From JBBRGG01 sp038240875 (lineage in GTDB: Bacteria; Planctomycetota; Phycisphaerae; Phycisphaerales; UBA1924): DNA of 14,609 bases. A program made the position numbers and the translations under genes. The notes below the pieces were generated by a model. That model was not told the origin of the DNA and ran no database searches. It saw only the letters and a program-made list of their open reading frames with translations. Numbering within the stretch: position 1 is the first letter of the stretch; each line of letters begins with the position of its first letter. Positions 1 through 6,081 of the stretch are shown in pieces. The stretch covers positions 1-14,609 of the forward strand of contig JBBRGG010000071.1 in assembly GCA_038240875.1 (NCBI GenBank). The letters run 5' to 3'.

Positions 1-63
1 ATACAAGCACAATCGATGGCAATGCCAGGCATAAACGCCTTATACAGCCCGAAATCCTACTAA
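1..63 (+). CDS. C-terminal end of an upstream gene (partial)
   Basis: Frame 1 is open from the window edge to a TAA at 61-63 and would encode the last 20 residues of a protein, ending MPGINALYSPKSY. The other two plus-strand frames also close within about 75 bases, so the frame choice rests on this peptide looking the most protein-like. Too little is present to name the family. The position ahead of a small membrane protein and fliA makes a flagellar-cluster gene plausible, but that is inference only. Confidence 0.3.
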   Translation: MQAQSMAMPGINALYSPKSY

Positions 64-86
64 AGTTGCAGTGAATTGGCGTATAT
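61..86 (+). promoter_or_regulatory. Candidate sigma-28 (FliA) type promoter
   Basis: TAAAGTTG at 61-68 matches seven of eight bases of the classical sigma-28 -35 element (TAAAGTTT). After a 10-base spacer, GCGTATAT at 79-86 matches about five of eight bases of the -10 element (GCCGATAA). The usual spacer is 11 bases, so the fit is imperfect. It lies upstream of the small membrane gene and fliA, where a FliA-dependent or autoregulatory promoter would make sense. The -35 overlaps the TAA stop of the preceding frame. Confidence 0.25.
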
Positions 87-282
87 CGGTATCGATTTTG
101 CGGTATGTTTCGGCATGAGCAGGCAAGCCAAGACATGAAACTATCAAATCTCACGATTCATTCATGTTTGGGTTGAAGTTGATGTGTGCCCAGTCCGATT
201 CGAGAGCAGAGTCGGACGTGCGCCTGAATGGGCGCGGGTTCGGGCGAACAGTCGAACTGCCGCTGAGAAAGAGGATTATCCT

Positions 283-576
283 TTGAAAGTGCACATTAAA
301 GTCATTGCGGCGGTCATCGCGCTTGGTGGCTTTGTTGTTGCGTTGCTCGCGGGAATGCTGGTAGGTAATCCTCCTCACATCACGCTTTTCAAGGCTTTGG
401 TCGCGTTGGTCATCTGCCAATTTCTAGGTATTTGTGTTGGGTATATCGGCACGCACATTATTGCGGACCATCTCGAAGCCCACAAGGCGAAGACTCCGAT
501 TCCATCATTAGCTGTTTCACCCATAAGAGCCGCATCTTCGTCACCAACGGATGAAACCGTTGTAGAAAGTGTGTGA
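283..576 (+). CDS. Small two-helix membrane protein, unknown function
   Basis: A 97-residue protein if translation begins at the TTG at 283, which follows a purine-rich GAGAAAGAGGA (265-275) at a normal distance. An ATG at 184 in the same frame would add 33 Arg/Glu-rich residues with no ribosome site and is less likely. Two hydrophobic segments are clear, at about residues 7-28 and 35-58, followed by a polar 40-residue tail rich in Ser, Pro and Ala. The predicted protein is an inner-membrane hairpin with a soluble C-terminus. I do not recognise the family. It sits about 310 bases upstream of fliA on the same strand, with no terminator seen between them, so it may belong to the flagellar block, but no flagellar motif is visible. 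Confidence 0.6.
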   Translation: MKVHIKVIAAVIALGGFVVALLAGMLVGNPPHITLFKALVALVICQFLGICVGYIGTHIIADHLEAHKAKTPIPSLAVSPIRAASSSPTDETVVESV

Positions 577-886
577 ATTCTTGTATTCGTCCGCGCGTTG
601 CCTTGTCATGTTTGTATACTCATCGTGCTGTCAGGTCATGGAAGACTTGAGAGCAGTTCTCGTGAGATCGGTGTTGGGTCTTGGCTCGTAGGTGAACGTG
701 TGCTGGAAGTACTCGTTGCATCCTAGTAAGCCACATGATTACAACACCTCCTTTGATTCGCTCGTGCTCGTTCGAGCACGCACGGATCGTGGGTAGAAGC
801 AGGCCTTGGCGTGGATCGCCGCCTGCTTCGGATCTCGGGATGGGCTTCATTGAAGAAGCCCAAATTAGGGTCAAGGAGTCGACCGC
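577..886 (+). other. 310-base intergenic leader before fliA
   Basis: No convincing gene lies here. A reading frame starting at the ATG at 735 runs into fliA out of frame and looks like a shadow. The first half (577-760) holds no clear structure. A weak sigma-70-like pair, TTGCAT at 716-721 and TACAAC at 740-745 with an 18-base spacer, could start a transcript there. The second half carries three hairpins, listed separately. The fliA ribosome site AAGGAG is at 873-878. Confidence 0.5.
763..862 (+). promoter_or_regulatory. Three consecutive hairpins in the fliA leader
   Basis: Three perfect inverted repeats fall within 100 bases. The first is CGTGCTC (763-769) with GAGCACG (774-780) around a GTTC tetraloop. 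The second is GAAGCAGGC (796-804) with GCCTGCTTC (821-829) around a 16-base loop. The third is TGGGCTTC (841-848) with GAAGCCCA (855-862) around ATTGAA. The last ends 10 bases before the ribosome site of fliA. None is followed by a T-run, so they are not ordinary terminators. A structured 5' UTR controlling sigma-28 translation or stability is the simplest reading. It does not match a riboswitch consensus that I can recall. Confidence 0.5.
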
Positions 887-1753
887 ATGTCAACGAAAAA
901 AGGTTTATTTCGCGGGTCATTGCGCTCTAAAGCGCGTTTTTCCGCTCGGCACGCAGAACCATCGCGTGTGCCTAGCCCCTTCGATAAGCGCGACGTTGAA
1001 GATCTCTGGCGCGAGTTCGCCAAGACGCACGACGAATCAATCCGCAACTATTTCATGATTCGGTTTCTTCCACTTGTTCGCTACAACGCCGAGCGGATTT
1101 ACACGCGGCTTCCCGATGAGGTCGACATCGAAGACCTCATGTCCGTGGGCGTTTTTGGGCTGATGGACGCGATCGACGCGTTCGACCTTGAACGCAAGGT
1201 GAAGTTTGAAACGTACTGCGCCCCGCGTATTCGCGGCGCGATTCTTGATGAGCTTCGATCGATGGACTGGGTGCCACGATTAGTGCGTCACCGCGCGGGC
1301 AAGGTCGATCAGGCCCGTCAGCATATCGAAAAAACGACGGGCGTCGCCGCAACGGACGACCAGATTGCTTCACTCTTGAAGGTCGATCAAGAAGAGTTTG
1401 GCAAGCTCAAACGCGATTCGGCAGCCGTCCTTACTCGTAGCCTAACGCAGCGGTGCTATCCCGGCGATGGCAGCCGCGAGATCCGCGACCTTGATGTTGT
1501 CCGCGAGGATTCTGGGTTCAATCCTGTGCAAGAGCTTCAACGCCGTGACATGCGCGAGCTGATTACCAAGGGCCTTTCGCGTGCCGAGCGGCTCATCGTG
1601 ATCCTGTACTATTACGAGAACATGACGATGAAGGAAATCGGTTCGACGCTCGACCTTTCCGAGTCCCGCGTCAGCCAGATGCACTCTTCGATTCTCGCGC
1701 GACTGAAGGCACAGATGCAGCATCGCACACGTGAGCTTGAAGAAGTGGACTAA
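887..1753 (+). CDS. fliA: RNA polymerase sigma-28 factor, FliA/WhiG family
   Basis: Encodes a 288-residue sigma factor that directs RNA polymerase to late flagellar, motility and chemotaxis promoters. Region 2 spans about residues 50-125 and includes DLMSVGVFGLMDAIDAFD and FETYCAPRIRGAILDELR followed by DWVPR, a block characteristic of FliA-type sigmas. Region 3 covers about 130-190. Region 4, at about 230-275, carries the helix-turn-helix MTMKEIGSTLDLSESRVSQM. The N-terminus has about 30 extra basic residues before the sigma core, so it is longer than the roughly 240-residue enterobacterial protein. The ATG start is supported by AAGGAG eight bases upstream. It has an unusual hairpin-rich leader and is closed by a strong terminator 30 bases after the stop, so it is the last gene of its transcript. 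No anti-sigma factor FlgM is visible nearby. Confidence 0.96.
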   Translation: MSTKKGLFRGSLRSKARFSARHAEPSRVPSPFDKRDVEDLWREFAKTHDESIRNYFMIRFLPLVRYNAERIYTRLPDEVDIEDLMSVGVFGLMDAIDAFDLERKVKFETYCAPRIRGAILDELRSMDWVPRLVRHRAGKVDQARQHIEKTTGVAATDDQIASLLKVDQEEFGKLKRDSAAVLTRSLTQRCYPGDGSREIRDLDVVREDSGFNPVQELQRRDMRELITKGLSRAERLIVILYYYENMTMKEIGSTLDLSESRVSQMHSSILARLKAQMQHRTRELEEVD

Positions 1754-1782
1754 TCGGTTTCCCACATATACGCACCCTCACC

Positions 1783-1812
1783 AACCCCTTTTCGAGAGAA
1801 GGGGTTTTTTTT
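1783..1812 (+). terminator. Intrinsic terminator after fliA
   Basis: AACCCCTT (1783-1790) pairs with AAGGGGTT (1799-1806) around a short loop, and the stem runs directly into eight T residues at 1805-1812. This is a textbook Rho-independent terminator, separating the fliA transcript from folK. Confidence 0.93.
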
Positions 1813-1901
1813 ATACCTACATACTACGTTGAAAGCCAGTTCTTGGCTCGCGCCAACTTTGCTGGCTACCGTCGCGCATCAAAGCGAATAGCGATTCCAA
1901 C

Positions 1902-2480
1902 TTGAACGCACCGATATCAAGCGAAGGCCACGTCCAGCCAAGAGAAGTCGCCGCGATTGCGATGGGGTCTAATCTTTCCTCGGCGTTGGGTAATCGGGCC
2001 GCAATACTTGACTCTGCGGTTCGCGCGCTGGCATCATTGCCACAGACTCTACTCGTGCGTGTCAGCACGTACCACACCACGCGTGCGGTTTCGACCGTTG
2101 CACAACCCGACTTTCTCAACGCCGTCGCGATTGTGGAAACCACGCTTAGTCCGCGTGCGCTGCTCGACGCGCTACTTTCCATCGAGCAAACCCATGGCAG
2201 GCAGCCCTTGGCTGATGTTGGTGCGAGCGCGGTTCCTCAGCCTGGCGCACCAGAAATATTGCCTTGGCAGCCGCGAACGCTCGATCTTGATCTGATCTTA
2301 ATGGGCACGCGTATCGTGCAAGAAGAAGGCTTAATCGTGCCGCATCCAAGGATGCACACGCGCCGGTTTGTCCTTGTTCCTCTCGCAGAAGTTCTGCCCG
2401 ACGCGCTCGTGCCTCTGTCGAACTATTCAGGCGGGCCGATGCCAACCGTTCGTGAGCTGCTCGCCCTGTTGCCCGGGTGA
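1902..2480 (+). CDS. folK: 2-amino-4-hydroxy-6-hydroxymethyldihydropteridine pyrophosphokinase (HPPK)
   Basis: Encodes a 192-residue cytosolic enzyme that transfers pyrophosphate from ATP to 6-hydroxymethyl-7,8-dihydropterin, just before dihydropteroate synthase in folate synthesis. Family landmarks in order are AMGSNL near residues 20-25 (usually LGSNL), FLNAVAIVET in the central strand, PRTLDLDLILMG at 124-135 with the two magnesium-binding Asp (128 and 130), and HPRMHTRRFVLVPLAEV from 148. The loop before PRTLDLD is about 15 residues longer than in E. coli HPPK and rich in Pro and Ala, so the flexible catalytic loop is expanded. The frame is open back to 1833, but TTG at 1902 is the only usual start codon before the GSN motif. 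No Shine-Dalgarno sequence is evident. No other folate gene is in the window. Confidence 0.93.
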   Translation: MNAPISSEGHVQPREVAAIAMGSNLSSALGNRAAILDSAVRALASLPQTLLVRVSTYHTTRAVSTVAQPDFLNAVAIVETTLSPRALLDALLSIEQTHGRQPLADVGASAVPQPGAPEILPWQPRTLDLDLILMGTRIVQEEGLIVPHPRMHTRRFVLVPLAEVLPDALVPLSNYSGGPMPTVRELLALLPG

Positions 2481-2581
2481 AAATGGTTCGTAACCTCGCC
2501 TGATGCGTACGCTCACGAGCTCGATTCGGCAAGTTCAATCTGCAACCTAAATTCTATTGAGGCGTCTAACCACGTACATCT

Positions 2582-4423
2582 ATGAACAGTGCACGAAACC
2601 TAACTCTCAATCGGCACATGTATTCTACCTTGCACACGATTAGCGATGCCCCATGGCGGAATCCTTTGAGCGCTAGTTGGAGAGCTGCTTGGAAAGTAGG
2701 GCTTGCTGCCACGATCTTGGCCCAAGCGTCCGCCACGAAATGCCTATTTGCCCAGCCTACTCGCCAAACGCAGCCATCTATTGTACAGCCTGTAATCAAA
2801 CAGCCTGTAATCAAACAGCCTGTAATCGAACCAGCGCCATTGACGATCGTGGATACGGATTTACTTGCGCGTGTTCTCTCTGCCGCGGTTCTCGCACACT
2901 ATCGCGAAGCACCCTTCTACGAAGAAGTCACGATTGAAATCACCGCAGCGTCGGGCGGTACGCGCACGTCAACAATCCGCATCGCGTGCGATCCGCGCGT
3001 CACTCTGCCACAACTTGGCGAAACGCTGGAAAATCCATCGGTTTCAACCCGTGCGAACCAAGCACAAATCATCGAATCGCGTCCGGTTATCCGCTTTGAG
3101 CTAGGCAACCTTACCGTCCTTGCCACGCCCACTCGACTTATCGCAATCAGCGCCCTCGCGCCCGATCGTTTCTATGAAGCGCAGCTTTCCGCGTCGCGAC
3201 CCATGCTCGATCAACTTGCCCAGTTGCTCCCCTTGCTCCCCTTTCCGCAAGCCCACCTCGCCCTCGCTCCTGACCCACTGCGCGCGTGGGATCGTGCACG
3301 TGCGAGCGTCGCGCAAGCTGTACCATCGCTCCTTATTGGTCCGATTGAATTGCTCACGCCGGATTCTGCGAGCGAGCAGGCTTCGTTCGCGTACCTTGGC
3401 GTGCCACGCACATTCGATCCACTCGCCGCGGTAGCACAGCCCGATTCATCACAGCCTGATTCGTCGCAGTCTGGTTCAGGAAAGCAAGCCGCAGGCATCG
3501 CCTTTGAGATTATTCCCGAGCGCGGCGTAATTACTTCGGTGCTTGTGCACGAGCCCGCGTCCGGCGAAAATACAAAGACCGTCGGCGTATATCGCGCCCG
3601 CAACCGCGATCTCGGCCCGCCACCAATCGACTTGTTCGCGCTCGATCTAACTGGTCGTCAGCGTGTTGGGTCATTGGCTCGCTTGCGTCCGCCCGAGCCC
3701 GAAGCAATCGTCGGTGCAAGGCTGCCTGTGATGGGGCTTGTGGACGAGAATTTACAATTGTGGGACCCCGCAAGTGTGCTCGCGTCCGGGGCCGTTTACT
3801 CCCCTGATCCGAAGAATTCCACAGCGAGAGTGTCTCGAATCGCGCTAGTGCTGTACGCGCCGGAACAATCGCTTCGAGCCACAAAGCCAGCGAACGAGAA
3901 TAAGCCAGCTACGAGTGAGCCAATCACGAACAGGCAGCCCGATGCGCGCGCCATGATCGATGACGCTTTCGCCGCCGCGATGCTCGTGCGCGGTTTGGCC
4001 GACCGCTATCGACGGGAGATCGCGCTCGCGGCTCGCACGCCGATTTCGACTCAACCAACAGCACAACCAGTCGCACAACCAGACATACCAACTGGCGCTT
4101 CAATCGATCCAGATCAGGCTCCGCAAAGGCCTTTGCCGCCGCGTGTGCTTGTGGTGCCGGTAGCCGTCTTTGAACTTGAGGCATTTCGCCCGGAGCGAAT
4201 CCGCGAAGAAGCCATCGTTTGGAACGAGTTGGGCACGCCCGGCGCGTTCACCTCCACCGGTTCGGCACTCCTCAAACGCTTCGATGCCAACCCCGGCGTC
4301 GTTATCGTCGTCACCGATGCCGATCAGGTTGTACATGCCATTATCCGCTGGTCCGACAACACCGACGCTGAACGCCAAAGGCTCCTCGATTCTGCGTTCC
4401 GCGCCAGTGTGCAAACCCCATAA
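2582..4423 (+). CDS. Exported protein: LolA-like plus cysteine-free thioredoxin-like domain (putative)
   Basis: A 613-residue protein with a hydrophobic segment at about 38-58 (VGLAATILAQASATKCLF) that looks like a signal peptide after an unusually long N-region. A second ATG at 2618 shortens it. Residues 110-230 alternate beta strands and end in a leucine- and proline-rich helix (LDQLAQLLPLLPFPQ), resembling LolA/DUF2092-type periplasmic domains. From about 377 (VGARLPVMGLVDENLQLWDP) through ALVLYAPEQS (421-430) to VVIVVTDADQVVHAIIRW (573-590), the strand pattern mimics a TlpA/redoxin fold. The place where WCxxC would sit reads APEQS. The only cysteines are 54 and 136, so thiol-disulfide chemistry is excluded. 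Linkers rich in Gln, Pro and Ser (60-83, 286-300, 490-502) come from tandem DNA repeats. It lies between folK and mnmA with no functional link apparent. Domain assignments are inference from pattern; the coding call is firm. Confidence 0.83.
   Translation: MNSARNLTLNRHMYSTLHTISDAPWRNPLSASWRAAWKVGLAATILAQASATKCLFAQPTRQTQPSIVQPVIKQPVIKQPVIEPAPLTIVDTDLLARVLSAAVLAHYREAPFYEEVTIEITAASGGTRTSTIRIACDPRVTLPQLGETLENPSVSTRANQAQIIESRPVIRFELGNLTVLATPTRLIAISALAPDRFYEAQLSASRPMLDQLAQLLPLLPFPQAHLALAPDPLRAWDRARASVAQAVPSLLIGPIELLTPDSASEQASFAYLGVPRTFDPLAAVAQPDSSQPDSSQSGSGKQAAGIAFEIIPERGVITSVLVHEPASGENTKTVGVYRARNRDLGPPPIDLFALDLTGRQRVGSLARLRPPEPEAIVGARLPVMGLVDENLQLWDPASVLASGAVYSPDPKNSTARVSRIALVLYAPEQSLRATKPANENKPATSEPITNRQPDARAMIDDAFAAAMLVRGLADRYRREIALAARTPISTQPTAQPVAQPDIPTGASIDPDQAPQRPLPPRVLVVPVAVFELEAFRPERIREEAIVWNELGTPGAFTSTGSALLKRFDANPGVVIVVTDADQVVHAIIRWSDNTDAERQRLLDSAFRASVQTP
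2786..2830 (+). repeat. Tandem 15-bp repeat, three copies
   Basis: Units at 2786-2800 and 2801-2815 are identical (CAGCCTGTAATCAAA). The third at 2816-2830 differs by one base. They encode QPVIK, QPVIK and QPVIE just after the signal peptide of the exported protein, and look like a recent slippage or duplication product. Confidence 0.95.
3437..3481 (+). repeat. Degenerate tandem 15-bp repeat, three copies
   Basis: CAGCCCGATTCATCA, CAGCCTGATTCGTCG and CAGTCTGGTTCAGGA follow each other, encoding QPDSS, QPDSS and QSGSG. This is an inter-domain linker of the same exported protein, more diverged than the first repeat. Confidence 0.85.
4052..4087 (+). repeat. Degenerate tandem 12-bp repeat, three copies
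   Basis: CAACCAACAGCA, CAACCAGTCGCA and CAACCAGACATA encode QPTA, QPVA and QPDI. This is the third Gln/Pro linker of the exported protein, set inside the putative thioredoxin-like domain. Confidence 0.8.
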
Positions 4424-4500
4424 CATTCCGGCACACTTCGCTGCGCAAGTCTCCAACAAGTCTTCAAGCATTGCGTGCACAAGCCTCATACCCTTCTTTC

Positions 4501-5802
4501 GTGAGCGTACCCACCAAGCCCAAGGTTCTCGTAGCGATGTCCGGCGGCGTTGATTCATCCGTCGCCGCAGCATTGCTCCTGCGCGCGGGCTTTGAGCCCG
4601 TCGGTTGCTTCATGCGTTTGGGCTCCCCAGGCGAATCACTCGATGAGCTTACCCCCGCGCACACGCTCGACGAAGATCACGAATCTTGCGACGCTGCAAG
4701 CGAGGCAACATCAGCCAAGGGAAACAAAAAAACCCTTCGCATCGGCAAGCAAGGGTGCTGCTCAATCAACGACGCCGCCGACGCAAGGCTCGTCGCCGCA
4801 GAACTTGGAATCCCGCTCTACGTGTGCAACTTCAAGCGCGACTTCGGCCGTGTGATCGACTATTTCGTGGATGAATACGCCGCAGGACGCACGCCTAACC
4901 CCTGCGTTCGCTGCAACGATTGGCTCAAGTTTGGCAAGCTCGACGAGTACGCGCGTCAACTCGGCGCCGACTTTGTCGCAAGCGGGCATTACGCCCAGAT
5001 CGCGCGGATCGATCCGGTCACGCGCGCGATTACGCCTCGTGTCTATGACCCACTTTCGATCACCAACGAACGCGGCACCTGCGCACTGCTTCGAGGCGAC
5101 GACACTTCCAAAGACCAGTCCTACGTCCTCTTTGGCGCGCACCCTACCCGTATCGAACGCATGTTCCTCCCCATCGGCGGCTTACCCAAGTTACAGGTTC
5201 GTGACCTCGCGCGAACCTTTGGCTTGCCCGTCTTTGATAAGCCTGACTCACAGGAAATATGCTTCGTTCCCGACAACGATTACGCGGGGCTCGTCGAGCG
5301 TAAACGCCCCGGCCTCGCGAAAGAAGGGCAGGTCGTCGCCGCCGACGGCTCAGTAATAGGCACACACGCCGGACAGCATCGCTTCACCATTGGGCAGCGT
5401 CGCGGTGTCGAGGTAGCACTTGGGCACCGCGTGTATGTCGTCGGCAAAGACCCTGTGCGCAACTCGGTTACGCTTGGTCCTCGCGAGGCTTTGCGAGTGG
5501 GTTCGTGCCAAGTCGCCGAGGCAAATTGGTTGTTGTCACCGTTTACAGACTCACCCGAGGCCCATACCCAAGGCGTGCCTGTATTGGTTCAGTATCGCGC
5601 CCATGGGCAGGCACTCTCCGCGCGAGCCATGCCACTCTCGGATCGTAACGACGATTCGACCCCTTCGGGTCGGCGTGGTCGATTCCAGATCGTCTTTGAC
5701 GAGCCACAGGAAGCGGTTGCTCCCGGACAGGCAATGGTCGTCTACGACGCTACACATCCAAGGCTCGTGCTCGGCGGCGGCTGGATCGAACAAACGAACT
5801 GA
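4501..5802 (+). CDS. mnmA: tRNA-specific 2-thiouridylase MnmA
   Basis: Encodes a 433-residue cytosolic enzyme that adenylates and thiolates U34 of the Lys, Glu and Gln tRNAs. The sulfur comes through a persulfide relay. The PP-loop SGGVDSS is at 14-20. NPCVRCN at 133-139 aligns with the E. coli catalytic Cys-102 segment, so Cys-138 is the probable nucleophile. SQEICFV at 250-256 carries the partner Cys-254. KDQSYVLFG, TIGQRRGV and the C-terminal beta barrel (about 300-430) are typical. It is longer than E. coli MnmA (368 residues), mainly through a polar insert at about 41-80 ending next to CCS (86-88). The GTG at 4501 places the PP-loop near the usual distance from the N-terminus. A TTG at 4471 in frame would add ten residues. 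Neither has a clear ribosome site. Confidence 0.95.
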   Translation: MSVPTKPKVLVAMSGGVDSSVAAALLLRAGFEPVGCFMRLGSPGESLDELTPAHTLDEDHESCDAASEATSAKGNKKTLRIGKQGCCSINDAADARLVAAELGIPLYVCNFKRDFGRVIDYFVDEYAAGRTPNPCVRCNDWLKFGKLDEYARQLGADFVASGHYAQIARIDPVTRAITPRVYDPLSITNERGTCALLRGDDTSKDQSYVLFGAHPTRIERMFLPIGGLPKLQVRDLARTFGLPVFDKPDSQEICFVPDNDYAGLVERKRPGLAKEGQVVAADGSVIGTHAGQHRFTIGQRRGVEVALGHRVYVVGKDPVRNSVTLGPREALRVGSCQVAEANWLLSPFTDSPEAHTQGVPVLVQYRAHGQALSARAMPLSDRNDDSTPSGRRGRFQIVFDEPQEAVAPGQAMVVYDATHPRLVLGGGWIEQTN

Positions 5803-5803
5803 A

Positions 5804-5860
5804 CTGAATTCACTGAACACGCTCAGCGCGATCAGCGTGTACTCACGAACATGAATTCAG
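5804..5860. repeat. Nested inverted repeats after mnmA
   Basis: A perfect 9-bp pair, CTGAATTCA (5804-5812) and TGAATTCAG (5852-5860), encloses a perfect 7-bp hairpin, ACACGCT (5817-5823) and AGCGTGT (5834-5840). The outer arm begins right after the mnmA stop codon. There is no T-run, so it is not a classical intrinsic terminator. It may cap the 3' end of the mnmA transcript or be a protein-binding palindrome. Confidence 0.5.
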
Positions 5861-5983
5861 CAATGCACTCTAACGACTTTCAAATGCGCTTTTCAAATCG
5901 CGTCTGTGTAATTGCGCACGTGTAGCGCTGTGTTCGTAAATGCGTGGCCTTGTATTTGTGCGCAACAAGCTACACCCTCAGAC

Positions 5984-6019
5984 AAAACGAAAAACCCCCA
6001 AGCATGATGCCCGGGGGTT
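5984..6019 (-). terminator. Intrinsic terminator of the dockerin-tailed gene
   Basis: Read on the minus strand, AACCCCC (complement of 6013-6019) pairs with GGGGGTT (complement of 5993-5999) and is followed by TTTTTCGTTTT. It lies about 60 bases past the stop at 6082. The plus strand has no equivalent T-run, so it serves mainly the minus-strand gene. Confidence 0.88.
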
Positions 6020-6081
6020 GATGTGTTGTACGAGATGTCTACCGATTAAACTGTTGTGCTATTACTCAGTGATTCAACCGA

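Noticed and set aside
781..840. Possible c-di-GMP riboswitch in the fliA leader
   Set aside because: The region has a stem and GCAGGC-like bases, but the conserved c-di-GMP-I core elements are not present in order.
4100..4573. 157-codon minus-strand frame
   Set aside because: It lies antisense to the exported protein and mnmA starts, has no domain motif, and fits a shadow produced by biased codon use.
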